Of a stretch of DNA of 64,000 bases, positions 9,584 through 19,054 are shown in pieces. Under the pieces are notes generated by a model. The model was not told the origin of the DNA. It saw only the letters and a list, made by a program, of their open reading frames with translations, and did no database searches. A program made the position numbers and the translations under genes. The stretch is from HK1 sp965204915 (GTDB lineage Bacteria > Pseudomonadota > Gammaproteobacteria > HK1): contig OZ242023.1 in assembly GCA_965204915.1 (NCBI GenBank), forward strand, positions 4,092,001 to 4,156,000, written 5' to 3'. Within the stretch, counting starts at the first letter, position 1. The number at the start of each line of letters is the position of its first letter.

Positions 9584-11908
9584 ATGACCGTCCATTCGAT
9601 CTTGCCGGTCCGGCCGGCCGCATTCCTGCTGGCCGTACTCCTGCTGGCCGTGCCGCCGGCGTCCGCACAGGTGGCCCAGGTCCCCGGCGGCTCGGGGAAG
9701 ACGCAGGACGCGGGCGGCGCGGTTGCCGTGCCGGCGCTGCCCGATCCGCTCACGCGCCAGGCCATCCGTGACGTGCTGTCGGGCCTGAGCGACGCGCAGG
9801 CGCGCGAGCTCCTGGTCCGGGAGCTCGACCGGAAGGTCGCCGCGCGCGAGGACGCGCTGGCCGCGGCCGAAGAACGCACCCTCGGCGCATTGCTCGGCGA
9901 TTGGGCCGGGGCGCTGGGCCGGGGCTGGGCAGAGGCCGTCCGGAACACCCCCTCGATCGCCGGGACCGCGGCGGCGACCCTCGGAGAATTCCAGGCCGAG
10001 CGGGGCGACGCCGGCCCGTGGCGGATCCCCGGCACCCTCCTCCTCTGCCTCCTGGCCGGTCTCGCGGCGGCCCTCGGCGCCCGCCGGCTGGTCCGGGACA
10101 CCGAAGCGCGGCTGGACCGCCGGCGACCGGCCGGCCTGTGGTCGCGGATCGGCATCGTCACCGGGCGCTTCCTGGTCCAGGGCGCCCAGCTCATCGCCTT
10201 CGTCACCGCCGCGTATGCCGTCGACGCCGTCGTCAACCGCGCCATGCCCGCGGACGGCACGGTGGTCCGGTACGTGGTCCGGTCGCTGGGCTGGACCTGG
10301 TTCGCGGTGATGGTGGCGCGCTTCGTGCTGGCCCCGACACGCCCGCACCTGCGGCTCTGCGCGGTCGATGACCGGACCGCCTGGTTCCTCACCTGGCGCA
10401 TCGGACTGATCTTCGGCTGGTCGGCGTTCGCAAGCAGCCTGCTGATGTGGACCTGGGAATTCGGCTGGCCCTCCGACAACGGGAGCCTGGGCTTCTGGCT
10501 CTCGGTGATCTTCCACGGCCTCGTGGCGCTGACCCTCTGGCAGGCGCGGGCCGGCATCACCGGGATGGTGCTCGGCCGCGGCGGGCACGGTCCGGCCTGG
10601 AGCCGCTTCGCGACGCTGTGGCCGATGATCGCGGTCGTGCTCGTGGTGCTCCAATGGCTGGTCGTGGAGCTGTTCGCCGCCACCGGCAACCTCCAGAGCC
10701 TTTCGGTCACGGCGCTGAACGTCTCCCTCGCGCTGGTCCTGGCGTTGCCGCTGGCGGAGCTGGCGATCCCCGCACTGGTCGAGGCGATCTGGCCCGACGA
10801 CCCGGAGCAGGATCAGGCGTTGCGGGCCGCCCACAAGGAGACCCAGCTCGGGCTCGTGCGCTGCGGGCGGACCCTGGCCATCGTGGTGCTGGTCTTCGTG
10901 ATCGCCCGGCTCTGGGGGCTGGATCTGCGCGATCTGGCCTCCCAGGGGGTCGGCGCGCAGTTCGCCGGCGCCCTGGTGGAGGTGTTCCTGATCGGCATCG
11001 TCGCCTACGGGCTGTGGGAGCTGCTGGAGATCATGGCGGATCGGCAGATCGCGATCGAGCGCGCGGCCCTGGGGCTGGACGGCGAGGGCGAGGAGCAGTT
11101 CGAGGGCGAAGGCGGCCAGGGCGGCACCCGGCTCGGGACGATCATGCCGCTGGTGCGGCGCATCGGGCAGGTGATCATCCTGGCCCTGGCGCTGCTGGCG
11201 GTGCTCGGGCAGGTCGGGGTCAACATCACGCCCCTGCTGGCCGGCGCGGGCATCGTCGGGCTGGCGGTGGGCTTCGGCGCCCAGGCGCTGGTCAAGGACA
11301 TCATCTCGGGGGTGTTCTTCCTCATCGACGACGCCTTCCGCAAGGGCGAGTACATCGACATCGGCACGGTCAAGGGGACGGTGGAGAGCATCTCGATCCG
11401 TTCCATGCAGCTCCGCCACCACAACGGGCCGCTGAACACCATCCCCTTCGGCGAGATCCGGCACCTGACCAACTTCTCCCGCGACTGGGTGATGATGAAG
11501 CTGCCGCTACGGGTGACCTACGACACCGACGTGGAGAAGCTGCGCAAGCTCGTCAAGAAGCTCGGCCAGGCCCTGCTCGAGGATCCCGAGCTCGGGCCGA
11601 AGTTCCTCCAGCCGTTGAAGTCCCAGGGGGTCATCCAGATGGAGGATTCGGCGATGATCATCCGGGTCAAGTTCATGACCCGCCCGGGGGATCAGTGGAC
11701 GCTGCGCAACAAGGTGTTCGCGCGCATCCGCGAGCTGTTCGAGCGCGAAGGCATCAAGTTCGCCCACCGCGAGGTCACGGTGCGCATCGCCGACCACGAG
11801 GCCGGCCAGCCCCTGAGCGAGGCGGAGAAGGAGGCGGCGGCCGCCGCCGCCCGCTCCGCCGTCGAGCAGCGCGAAGCCGCGGCCGCCGCCCCGCGCGACG
11901 ATCGCTGA
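9584..11908 (+). CDS. MscS-family mechanosensitive channel
   Basis: A 774-residue protein with a signal peptide (hydrophobic core AAFLLAVLLLAVPPASA). A long N-terminal region follows with many predicted membrane spans, then the MscS pore and beta domain. The pore helix reads GLAVGFGAQALVKD and is followed by the core motif GVFFLIDDAFRKGEYI. It should open under membrane tension to release solutes at hypo-osmotic shock. The size matches large MscM/YbdG-like members, not the ~290-residue E. coli MscS. The start at 9584 was chosen because a GGAGCCGGGG ribosome-site-like stretch precedes it and it begins the signal peptide; a longer frame would overlap dndE. The tail is Ala/Glu-rich. Confidence 0.88.
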   Translation: MTVHSILPVRPAAFLLAVLLLAVPPASAQVAQVPGGSGKTQDAGGAVAVPALPDPLTRQAIRDVLSGLSDAQARELLVRELDRKVAAREDALAAAEERTLGALLGDWAGALGRGWAEAVRNTPSIAGTAAATLGEFQAERGDAGPWRIPGTLLLCLLAGLAAALGARRLVRDTEARLDRRRPAGLWSRIGIVTGRFLVQGAQLIAFVTAAYAVDAVVNRAMPADGTVVRYVVRSLGWTWFAVMVARFVLAPTRPHLRLCAVDDRTAWFLTWRIGLIFGWSAFASSLLMWTWEFGWPSDNGSLGFWLSVIFHGLVALTLWQARAGITGMVLGRGGHGPAWSRFATLWPMIAVVLVVLQWLVVELFAATGNLQSLSVTALNVSLALVLALPLAELAIPALVEAIWPDDPEQDQALRAAHKETQLGLVRCGRTLAIVVLVFVIARLWGLDLRDLASQGVGAQFAGALVEVFLIGIVAYGLWELLEIMADRQIAIERAALGLDGEGEEQFEGEGGQGGTRLGTIMPLVRRIGQVIILALALLAVLGQVGVNITPLLAGAGIVGLAVGFGAQALVKDIISGVFFLIDDAFRKGEYIDIGTVKGTVESISIRSMQLRHHNGPLNTIPFGEIRHLTNFSRDWVMMKLPLRVTYDTDVEKLRKLVKKLGQALLEDPELGPKFLQPLKSQGVIQMEDSAMIIRVKFMTRPGDQWTLRNKVFARIRELFEREGIKFAHREVTVRIADHEAGQPLSEAEKEAAAAAARSAVEQREAAAAAPRDDR

Positions 11909-12125
11909 GGATCCCGGGGTATCGCGTACGCTGCCCCGTGTGCCAGCATGAGGTCGGAACGGCAAGGGGGGCGATGGCCGTTGGGACGTCGCCGGGGAAC
12001 GAGACGGCTGCGAGGTCGCGCGGCCCTGCTGGAATCATGCGCGATGATTCCGCTCATCGAGGCAGCAGATCGGACACGGCCATCGCACGCCCGGGCGCCG
12101 CCGATCGACCCGACGGAGGAACGAG

Positions 12126-12383
12126 CTTGAGTTTCGGGATTCGCTGACCGAAATGGATTCCCGCTACCCGCTTTCGTGGGCACAAGCTTCGCGGGAATGA
12201 CGGCCAGACCGCCACGGCCAGCGTAAAAGCTCAAATTTCGGGATTCGCTGACCGAAATGGATTCCCGCTTGCGCGGGAATGACGTCATTTCAGCGAGACG
12301 CGTTGCTTTTTAGCTGGCAGTCATTCCCGCGCAAGCGGGAATCCATCGCCTGATTCAAGGTATTTTGAATCCCGAAACTTGAG
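12126..12383. mobile_element. palindromic MITE-like element, compound copy
   Basis: Two tandem, partly rearranged copies of the palindromic repeat. The outer ends read CTTGAGTTTCGGGATTC and GAATCCCGAAACTTGAG. The whole block is flanked by the direct repeat GAACGAG at 12119-12125 and 12384-12390, a 7-bp target duplication. Inner hairpins pair TTCCCGC with GCGGGAA. The right end lies 9 bp before the 5'-nucleotidase start, so it may supply or insulate that gene's leader. It has no coding capacity and would need a transposase in trans. Confidence 0.8.
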
Positions 12384-12392
12384 GAACGAGGA

Positions 12393-13931
12393 ATGCGCCG
12401 ACCGTCCAGCCGAACCGCCACCGCCGCCGCGGTCCATGCGCTTTGCGCGGCCGTCCTTGCCGCCGGACTCGTATCCGCCCTCCCGGTCTGCGCCGAGCCG
12501 GCCACCCTCACCATCGTCCACGTCAACGACCTCGACCGCCTCGACGGCTCCGACGGACGCGGCGGCGTGGCCCGCCTCGCCACGGTGGTGAACGAAGTCC
12601 GCGCGAACAGCACCGGCCGGGTGCTCGTCACCCACGGCGGCGATGCGATCTCTCCCTCGCTCCTCTCGTCGTTCGACCAGGGAGCGCACATGATCGACCT
12701 CTTCAACCGGATCGGCATCGACGCGATGGTGCTCGGCAACCACGAGTTCGACTTCACGCCCGCGGTCATCGTCGAGCGCATCGCCGAGGCGGCGTTCCCG
12801 GTGCTGTCGAGCAACGCGGTCGAGCCCGACGGCACCCTGATCGACGGCGTGACCGGGCACCTGTTGCTGGAAGCCGGCCGCTACGAGGTCGGGGTGTTCG
12901 GCCTGACCACGACGACCACCGCGATCAAGTCGTCGCCCGCCCCGGTGACCTTCCGGCCCGTGGTCGAGGTCGCGGCGGAGCAGGCGGAGGCCCTGCGCGA
13001 GGCGGGGGCGGATCTGGTCATCGCCCTCGCCCACACCGACCGCGCCGAGGACACGGCGCTGATGCGCCAGGGCGCGGTCGATCTGCTGCTCTCGGGCGAC
13101 GACCACGACATGAAGATCGAGGCCGGCCGCAAGACGATCTTGGTCGAGAGCGGGGCGCAGGCGGAGTTCGTCACCGTCGTCGAGGTCGCGATGGACACCG
13201 TCGAGGGACGGCGCGGCCCGCGCTTCGTCCGGGAGCCTTCGTTTCGCGTGGTCAACACCGCGTCGGTGGCGCCCGATCCCGAGATCCAGGCCGTGGTGGA
13301 CGAGTATCTGGCCCGCCTCTCGCAGGAGCTCGACGTCGAGATCGGCACCACCACGGTGGAGCTCGACAGCCGGCGCGGCACGTTGCGCAGCGGCGAGGCC
13401 GCTATCGCCAACCTGATCACGGACGCCTTGCGCGCCGCGACCGGCGCCGACGTCGCCCTCTACAACGGCGGCGGCATCCGCGGCGGCAAGGTCTATCCGG
13501 CCGGCGCCGTCCTCACCCGGCGCGACGTCCGCACGGAGATGCCCTTCGGTGACAAGACGGTGGTGCTGGAGGTGGGCGGCGCCGTGCTTCTGGAGGCATT
13601 GGAGTACGGGGTGAGCGAGGTGGACGCCGGCGCCGGCAGGTTCCCCCACGTCTCCGGCATGGCGTACCGCTTCGATGCCTCCAAGCCGGCCGGCCACCGC
13701 ATCGCCGGGGTCACCGTGGGCGACGCGCCGCTCGACACCGCGCGCACCTACCGCCTTGCGACCAACGACTTCCTCGGGGGAGGCGGGGACGGTTACGCCA
13801 TGTTCGCCCGCGCACCGCGGATGATCGACGCCAACGCCGGCGTTCTGGGCGCCGCCCAGGTCATCGACGCGATCACCGCCGCGGGCGAGGTCGCGCCGCG
13901 GATCGAAGGCCGCATCGTCCGGCTCGACTGA
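12393..13931 (+). CDS. 5'-nucleotidase / metallophosphatase, UshA type
   Basis: A 512-residue secreted protein with signal peptide (cleavage near AEPATLT). The N-terminal calcineurin-like metallophosphatase domain shows VNDLDRLDG, GGDAIS, GNHEFDF and ALAHTDR. The C-terminal 5'-nucleotidase domain shows NGGGIRGG and FLGGGGDGYAMF. It should hydrolyse nucleotides or cyclic nucleotides in the periplasm to recover phosphate and nucleosides. One metal-site position is Asp where many relatives have His (NDLD instead of NDLH); I believe this variant exists in related proteins. A GAGGAAC ribosome site precedes the ATG and partly derives from the target duplication of the adjacent mobile element. Confidence 0.88.
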   Translation: MRRPSSRTATAAAVHALCAAVLAAGLVSALPVCAEPATLTIVHVNDLDRLDGSDGRGGVARLATVVNEVRANSTGRVLVTHGGDAISPSLLSSFDQGAHMIDLFNRIGIDAMVLGNHEFDFTPAVIVERIAEAAFPVLSSNAVEPDGTLIDGVTGHLLLEAGRYEVGVFGLTTTTTAIKSSPAPVTFRPVVEVAAEQAEALREAGADLVIALAHTDRAEDTALMRQGAVDLLLSGDDHDMKIEAGRKTILVESGAQAEFVTVVEVAMDTVEGRRGPRFVREPSFRVVNTASVAPDPEIQAVVDEYLARLSQELDVEIGTTTVELDSRRGTLRSGEAAIANLITDALRAATGADVALYNGGGIRGGKVYPAGAVLTRRDVRTEMPFGDKTVVLEVGGAVLLEALEYGVSEVDAGAGRFPHVSGMAYRFDASKPAGHRIAGVTVGDAPLDTARTYRLATNDFLGGGGDGYAMFARAPRMIDANAGVLGAAQVIDAITAAGEVAPRIEGRIVRLD

Positions 13932-13960
13932 TCCCGGAGGAACGGTCCCGTTCGTGAATC

Positions 13961-13981
13961 GGCCGGGCCTGCCGCCCGGCC
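13961..13981. terminator. GC hairpin between convergent genes
   Basis: GGCCGGGC and GCCCGGCC form a perfect 8-bp stem with a 5-base loop just after the 5'-nucleotidase stop. The next gene is convergent. There is no T-run, so it is terminator-like but not a canonical intrinsic terminator. Confidence 0.5.
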
Positions 13982-14137
13982 CGGCGCCTTGAATCTTCGA
14001 TCCACCGTCATCGTCGCGATCGGGTCGATTCTTGCGCGGAGCGCTCCCGGAGAACCCGGCCGGCGTATCGCTCATGCCTCGCCGGTCCTCGTTGGCGCAT
14101 CGGATCGGCTTCGGACGAGCGTCGAGGCGGATGCGTT

Positions 14138-14977
14138 TCAAATCTCGTCCCGGATCCTCAGAAAGCTGGCGAATCGGGGCACGCCGTTCCGGGTCCTGCC
14201 GTAGTACTTGTAGGTGACGGTGGCGCCCAGGGGCGGCGGGTTGCGGCGCTCTTCGTCGGAGAATCCGGTGCCGAGCCGGAACCGGAGCCCTTCCGGCGTC
14301 TCCACCAGCAGGGCGCCGAGCATCTCGGTGAGCCTCCCCTTGCCGGGCAGATGCCCGACCACCACGGCCTCGGCGTCCTCGTGCGTCTTCAGCTTGAGCA
14401 GGTCGTCGCCGCGGCCGGCGGTGTAGAGGGAGCTCCCCCTGTGCAGCATCAGCCCTTCGCCACCGCCGGCGACCACGCGGTCGAGCGTCTCCATCAGCTC
14501 GGCGCGATCGGCGACGCGGAACTGTTCGACCAGTGCGAGGTAGGGGGAGGCGATGGTCTCGAACATCTCCCGCAGGCGTTGCAAACGGCGATCGAAGGTT
14601 CCGGGGCTCGACGGCAGGTCGAACACCATGAACCGGATCCCGCGCCACTGCGCGTCATCGGGAACTTGCCGCCGGACCGCCCCGGACAGGCGCTCGAAGG
14701 CGCCCCGTCCCATCCACAGCTCGCCGTCGAGCGGCACGCGCGGATAGTGCTCCACGAACCAGGGCGGGGCGTTGATGCGGTTGCCCTTTCTCGACAGGAG
14801 CCGCTCACCGTCCCAGTAGGCGCGAACCCCGTCGAGCTTCTCGCTGACCCAGTACCGATCGAGATCGGCGCCCTCCCGATAGACGTTGGCGAGCAGCAGC
14901 GACGGCGCCTCCGCCTCGCCGGAGGAGGCGATGGAAGCCGGGAGTGCGAGCAATGCGGCGAAGAGGAAGCTATACAT
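14138..14977 (-). CDS. secreted ATP-dependent DNA ligase (LigE-like)
   Basis: A 279-residue minimal ATP-dependent DNA ligase with an N-terminal signal peptide (FLFAALLALPASIAS). The nucleotidyl-transfer motif EKLDGVRAYWDG carries the adenylated Lys. Further motifs are DGELWMGRGAF, GEGLMLH and LLKLKTHEDAEAVVVG, followed by a short OB-fold ending in YYGRTRNGVPRFASFLRIR. Such exported ligases are thought to seal nicks in incoming or extracellular DNA. The start at 14977 follows a GGGAGG ribosome site. The gene stands alone between a convergent nucleotidase and a divergent NYN gene. Enzyme class is firm, periplasmic role inferred. Confidence 0.88.
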   Translation of the reverse strand: MYSFLFAALLALPASIASSGEAEAPSLLLANVYREGADLDRYWVSEKLDGVRAYWDGERLLSRKGNRINAPPWFVEHYPRVPLDGELWMGRGAFERLSGAVRRQVPDDAQWRGIRFMVFDLPSSPGTFDRRLQRLREMFETIASPYLALVEQFRVADRAELMETLDRVVAGGGEGLMLHRGSSLYTAGRGDDLLKLKTHEDAEAVVVGHLPGKGRLTEMLGALLVETPEGLRFRLGTGFSDEERRNPPPLGATVTYKYYGRTRNGVPRFASFLRIRDEI

Positions 14978-15187
14978 GGGACCTCCCACCGTGGTCGGCG
15001 CGGGTGCTTCGGCGGTCGTGCCGTACCCCGCATTGTGGGCGCACCGGCGCGGCGCGGACATCGGCGCGGGTCCCGATGCTCGTAGGCCGCCGGCGCGCGT
15101 ATGCGTCTCCTTCGATGACTTTCGGGTGAGGCTCCGGCCGCGATGCCTGTATGATCCACCGGGCGGAGGAGATGAGGGGAAGCGGCG

Positions 15188-16012
15188 GTGCCGGACCGGA
15201 ACCAGACGAGCAACATGGCGTTGTTCTGCGACTTCGAGAACATCGCGCTCGGGGTGCGCGACGCGAAGTACGACGACCTGGACATCACCCGGGTGCTCGA
15301 ACGCCTGCTGCTCAAGGGCAGCATCGTGGTCAAGAAGGCGTATGCCGACTGGGAGCGCTACAAGACCTTCAAGCGCGGCATGCACGAGGCCGCGTTCGAG
15401 CTCATCGACATCCCCCACGTGCGCCAGTCGGGCAAGAACTCCGCCGACATCCGTCTCGTCGTCGACGCCCTCGACCTGTGCTACACCAAGTCGCACGTCG
15501 ACACCTTCGTGGTCATCAGCGGCGATTCGGACTTCTCGCCGCTGGTGAGCAAGCTCCGCGAGAACGACAAGATGGTCGTCGGGCTCGGGGTCAGGAATTC
15601 GACCTCGGATCTGTTGCTGGCGAACTGCGACGAATTCATCTTCTACGACGATCTGGTCCGCGAGCGCGAGGCGCGCAAGAAGAAGCGCCGCCAGGGGCGC
15701 GGGAAGAAGAAGACGGACGGAAAGGCCGCGGCCAAGGTCGAGGAGGAGGAGGATCGGACCCAGGAGGCGCTCGATCTGGTGCTGGAGACCGTGGAGGCGC
15801 TGAACCGGGAACGTGGGGAGAACGAGACCCTGTGGGGATCGATGGTCAAGCAGGCCCTGCGCCGGCGCGACCCGGGCTTCAACGAGAGCGCCTACGGCTT
15901 TCGTTCCTTCAACCGGCTGCTCGAGGAGGCGAGCGCACGCCAGCAGCTCGTGCTGGTTCCCGACGAGAAGTCGGGCGGCTACATGATCAAATCCACGCTG
16001 CTCGAAGACTGA
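15188..16012 (+). CDS. NYN-domain protein with LOTUS-like tail
   Basis: A 274-residue protein of the LabA/DUF88 group. The NYN (PIN-like) RNase domain shows the acidic residues CDFEN, NSADIRLVVDAL and VISGDSDFSPLV, which coordinate metal. A highly charged Lys/Arg/Glu linker (about residues 158-200) leads to a C-terminal segment resembling OST-HTH/LOTUS RNA-binding domains (FNESAYGFRSFNRLLEEA). It probably cleaves or binds RNA. The GTG start at 15188 follows GAGGGGAAG; an ATG nine codons later is the alternative. It is not in an obvious operon. Confidence 0.82.
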   Translation: MPDRNQTSNMALFCDFENIALGVRDAKYDDLDITRVLERLLLKGSIVVKKAYADWERYKTFKRGMHEAAFELIDIPHVRQSGKNSADIRLVVDALDLCYTKSHVDTFVVISGDSDFSPLVSKLRENDKMVVGLGVRNSTSDLLLANCDEFIFYDDLVREREARKKKRRQGRGKKKTDGKAAAKVEEEEDRTQEALDLVLETVEALNRERGENETLWGSMVKQALRRRDPGFNESAYGFRSFNRLLEEASARQQLVLVPDEKSGGYMIKSTLLED

Positions 16013-16318
16013 GATCCGCCCAAGCGGGAACCGGCGCGGCCTCCCGGATCGTCTCGTCTTCCGTCTGGCTCCGTGTTCGCCGGTCGATGCGCTACAGCGT
16101 CCGGACCACTACCCCGCGCCCGTCCTGCCGGCGTCCGCTTCCGTCCGCTTCGCCCTCGCCGCCCCGGCGGCCCTCCGCGCCGCCTGGACGACCTCGACGT
16201 TCGCCGGGGAGGCGGGGATCCATTCCATTTGACAGGCCATCCGTGGCGCGGGTGAAAATGCGGCATCGGTGCGCCGGCATCCGCCGGAACCGGGATCGGG
16301 AACAAGAGGGAACGAATC
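16013..16318. other. intergenic, nothing recognised
   Basis: About 300 bases of GC-rich sequence between the NYN gene and the binding-protein gene. The end holds a GGGAAC-type ribosome site before the ATG at 16319. I see no hairpin, repeat or credible small gene; frames here look like GC-rich noise. Confidence 0.5.
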
Positions 16319-17503
16319 ATGATCAGGAAACGAACCATGGCCGCCGCCCTCGCGGCGGGATTGCTCGCCGGAGCCGCCGGCGCCGCGAGCGCACAGTCGA
16401 GCATCAAGGTGGGGGTGCTCCTGCCCTTCTCCGGGGTGTTCGGGGGGCTGGGCAAGGACCAGGACGCCGCACTGGAGATGGGCCTCGACGACCTGGGCCG
16501 CGAGGTCGCGGGACGACCGATCGAGCTCGTCAAGGCGGATACGGAGTCGAAGCCGGCGGCCGGCCTCGCGCAGGTCAAGAAGCTCATCCTGCGCGACAAG
16601 GTGGACGTCGTGGTGGGGATCATCTCTTCGGCCGTCGCCGGTGCGGTGCGCGACTACGTCCACGGCTCGAAGACCCCGCTCATCATCACCAACGCCGGCA
16701 ACGACGCCCTGACCGGGGAGCAGTGCAGCCCCTGGATCGTGCGCACGTCGTTCTCCAACTCCCAGATCAACCGCGACATGGGGCCGTGGCTGGCCGGCCA
16801 AGGCTACCGGAAGGCGTTCCTCATGGCCTTCGACTACGCGGCCGGGCACCAGATGATGGACGCCTTCGAGGCCGGGTTCACCGGCGCCGGCGGCGCCATC
16901 GCCGGCGAGGCATACCCGCCGCTGGGGGAGACCAAGGACTTCGGCCCCTACCTCGCGAAGGCCAAGGCCGCCGATCCGGACGTGGTCTACGTGTTCTTCG
17001 CCGGCGGACCCGCCATCAAGTTCATGAAGGAGTGGGCCGCCTTCGGCATGAAGGACCAGGTGCAGCTCGCGGGCGCCGGCTGGCTCAACTCCGCGCTCTA
17101 CGTGAAGAAGCAGGGCGCGGACGCGACGGGCACCCTGGGCGCGCTCAACTACTACCCGTCGATCGACACCCCCGAGAACCGGGCGTTCCAGGCGCAGTTC
17201 CGGGCGAAGCACGGGCGCGACGCCTCGGAGTTCGGGGTCGCCGCGTACGACAGCGTCCGCCTCATCGTCGACGCGTTGAAGGCGACGGGCGGAAAGACCG
17301 ACGACAAGGCGGCGCTCGTCAAGGCCATGCACGAGGTGCAGTTCAACGGGCCGCGCGGGCCGTTCCGGATCGATCCGAAGACCAACAACGTGATCCAGAA
17401 CATCTACGTCGCGCGCATCGAAGAGATGGGCGATTCGGTGGGGGCGGTGATCAAGCACACCTTCCCGAACGTGCAGGACCCGCCGAACGGCTGCACGCTC
17501 TGA
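16319..17503 (+). CDS. ABC transporter branched-chain amino acid-type binding protein
   Basis: A 394-residue periplasmic substrate-binding protein of the LivJ/Peripla_BP_6 type. The signal peptide has core AAALAAGLLAGAAGAASA and is cleaved near AQS. The mature start SIKVGVLLPFSGVFGGLG is typical of the family, as are ITNAGNDALTG and the late ARIEEMG segment. It should bind an amino acid, amide or aromatic acid and deliver it to a LivHMGF-type importer, but no permease or ATPase genes are nearby. It is followed by a strong hairpin, so it is probably a single-gene unit. Confidence 0.88.
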   Translation: MIRKRTMAAALAAGLLAGAAGAASAQSSIKVGVLLPFSGVFGGLGKDQDAALEMGLDDLGREVAGRPIELVKADTESKPAAGLAQVKKLILRDKVDVVVGIISSAVAGAVRDYVHGSKTPLIITNAGNDALTGEQCSPWIVRTSFSNSQINRDMGPWLAGQGYRKAFLMAFDYAAGHQMMDAFEAGFTGAGGAIAGEAYPPLGETKDFGPYLAKAKAADPDVVYVFFAGGPAIKFMKEWAAFGMKDQVQLAGAGWLNSALYVKKQGADATGTLGALNYYPSIDTPENRAFQAQFRAKHGRDASEFGVAAYDSVRLIVDALKATGGKTDDKAALVKAMHEVQFNGPRGPFRIDPKTNNVIQNIYVARIEEMGDSVGAVIKHTFPNVQDPPNGCTL

Positions 17504-17519
17504 TCCCGAAGGCTCCCCG

Positions 17520-17546
17520 GGCGCTCTCCCGCCGCGGGAGAGCGCC
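17520..17546 (+). terminator. strong hairpin after binding-protein gene
   Basis: GGCGCTCTCCC and GGGAGAGCGCC form a perfect 11-bp stem with loop GCCGC, 17 bp after the stop of the binding-protein gene. It is followed by a pyrimidine-rich but not pure T stretch. A likely transcription terminator. Confidence 0.75.
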
Positions 17547-17718
17547 TCTCCCCGGTCTCCTGCCCGTGCAATCCCGGGCAAGTTGGCAAAATCGAAGCCA
17601 TGTACGAGAACCACGCGATCCCATGTCCATTGGTTATCGTGATCCAGGGGACGCCCGGAGACCGGGGATGGGGATTCCGGGGAATGGATGATTTCCGCTT
17701 CCGTCCGGTCGAGACACG

Positions 17719-18990
17719 ATGCACAGGAAATCGGACAGCAAACCGACCTATCCCGACTCGCTGGAAGAAGCGAGACGGCATGCCCGCGAGATGCCGCTCG
17801 ACGCCCTCGACGTGAGCGACTGGAGCCTGTTCCGGAACGACACCCTCTGGCCTTACTTCGAACGGCTGCGCAACGAAGACCCCGTACACTTTCACCGCGA
17901 CGGCTGGGCCGGCCCCTATTGGTCGGTGACCGGATTCCACGACATCAAGGCGGTGGAGGCCAACCACGAGGTCTTCTCGTCGCGGCTCAACATCACGATC
18001 GTCGATCAGCCGGAGGATTTCCTGACCCCTTCGTTCATCGCCATGGATCCACCCGAGCACGACGTGCAGAGAAAGGCGGTGAACCCGGTCGTCTGGCCGC
18101 GCAACCTGATGCGGCTGGAGCCGATCATCCGTAACAACGTGACGGAGATCCTGGACGGCCTGCCTATCGGCGAGACCTTCGACTGGGTCGATACGGTGTC
18201 CATCGAGCTGACCACGCGGATGCTGGCGACCCTGTTCGACTTCCCGTTCGAGGAGCGCCGCAAGCTGACCCGCTGGTCGGACGTGGCCACCGGCGGCCCC
18301 GAAACCGGGCTGGTGGCGGATCAGGCGCAACGCCGCGCCGAGCTGCGGGAGTGCCTGGAGGTCTTCACCGGATTGCGCGACCGGAGGATCGGGAACGAGG
18401 ACGGGATCGATCTGATCTCCATGCTGGCCCGGAGCGAAGCGACCCGCGACATGCCGCCGATGGAGTTTCTGGGCAACCTCCTGCTGCTGATCGTGGGCGG
18501 CAACGACACCACCAGGAACTCCATCTCCGGCGGCGTGCTGGCGCTCAACCGGTTCCCCGAGCAGTACGACAAGCTGCGGCAGCGCCCGGACCTGATCGGG
18601 AACATGGTGTCCGAGATCATCCGCTGGCAGACCCCGCTGGCCCACATGCGCCGCACCGCCCTGGAGGACGTCGAGCTTCGCGGCAGGAAGATCGGGAAGG
18701 GCGACAAGGTGGTGATGTGGTACGTCTCCGGCAACCGCGACGGCGAGGTCTTCGATCGGCCGGACGAGTTCATCATCGATCGCGCCAACGCCCGCCGGCA
18801 CATCGCCTTCGGCTACGGCATCCACCGCTGCATGGGCAGCCGTCTGGCCGAGATGCAGCTACGCATCCTGTGGGAGGAGCTCCTGGCCCGCTTCCATGCG
18901 GTGGAAGTGGTCGGAGCGCCGAAGAGGACCCGCTCCAACTTCGTGCGGGGCTATACCGAGCTGCCCGTCGTCCTGCATCCCGCGGGCTGA
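17719..18990 (+). CDS. cytochrome P450, CYP153-like alkane hydroxylase
   Basis: A 423-residue soluble P450. The I-helix oxygen-activation motif is GGNDTT (residues 260-265), the ExxR is in SEIIRW, and the heme-thiolate Cys is at 371 in FGYGIHRCMG. Extended runs such as PPEHDVQRKAV, FDWVDTVSIELTTRMLATLF and RWQTPLAHMRRTALED are, from memory, characteristic of CYP153, the terminal hydroxylases of medium-chain alkanes and fatty acids. CYP153 usually works with a ferredoxin and ferredoxin reductase gene next to it; neither is here, so partners must be elsewhere. No regulator was recognised in the 215-bp leader. Confidence 0.88.
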   Translation: MHRKSDSKPTYPDSLEEARRHAREMPLDALDVSDWSLFRNDTLWPYFERLRNEDPVHFHRDGWAGPYWSVTGFHDIKAVEANHEVFSSRLNITIVDQPEDFLTPSFIAMDPPEHDVQRKAVNPVVWPRNLMRLEPIIRNNVTEILDGLPIGETFDWVDTVSIELTTRMLATLFDFPFEERRKLTRWSDVATGGPETGLVADQAQRRAELRECLEVFTGLRDRRIGNEDGIDLISMLARSEATRDMPPMEFLGNLLLLIVGGNDTTRNSISGGVLALNRFPEQYDKLRQRPDLIGNMVSEIIRWQTPLAHMRRTALEDVELRGRKIGKGDKVVMWYVSGNRDGEVFDRPDEFIIDRANARRHIAFGYGIHRCMGSRLAEMQLRILWEELLARFHAVEVVGAPKRTRSNFVRGYTELPVVLHPAG

Positions 18991-19054
18991 AGCAGGACGA
19001 CGTCGCCCGGGGTCCTGGCGGAGCCCCGAACACGCGAGACATTCGCGTTCGAAG

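Noticed and set aside
9368..11464. Long open frame antisense to the MscS gene
   Set aside because: It has a skewed Gln/Pro/His/Arg composition, no motif, and lies opposite a well-supported gene; an effect of high GC.
16109..17614. Long minus-strand frame opposite the binding-protein gene
   Set aside because: No domain, no ribosome site, biased composition; antisense shadow of a clear periplasmic binding protein.
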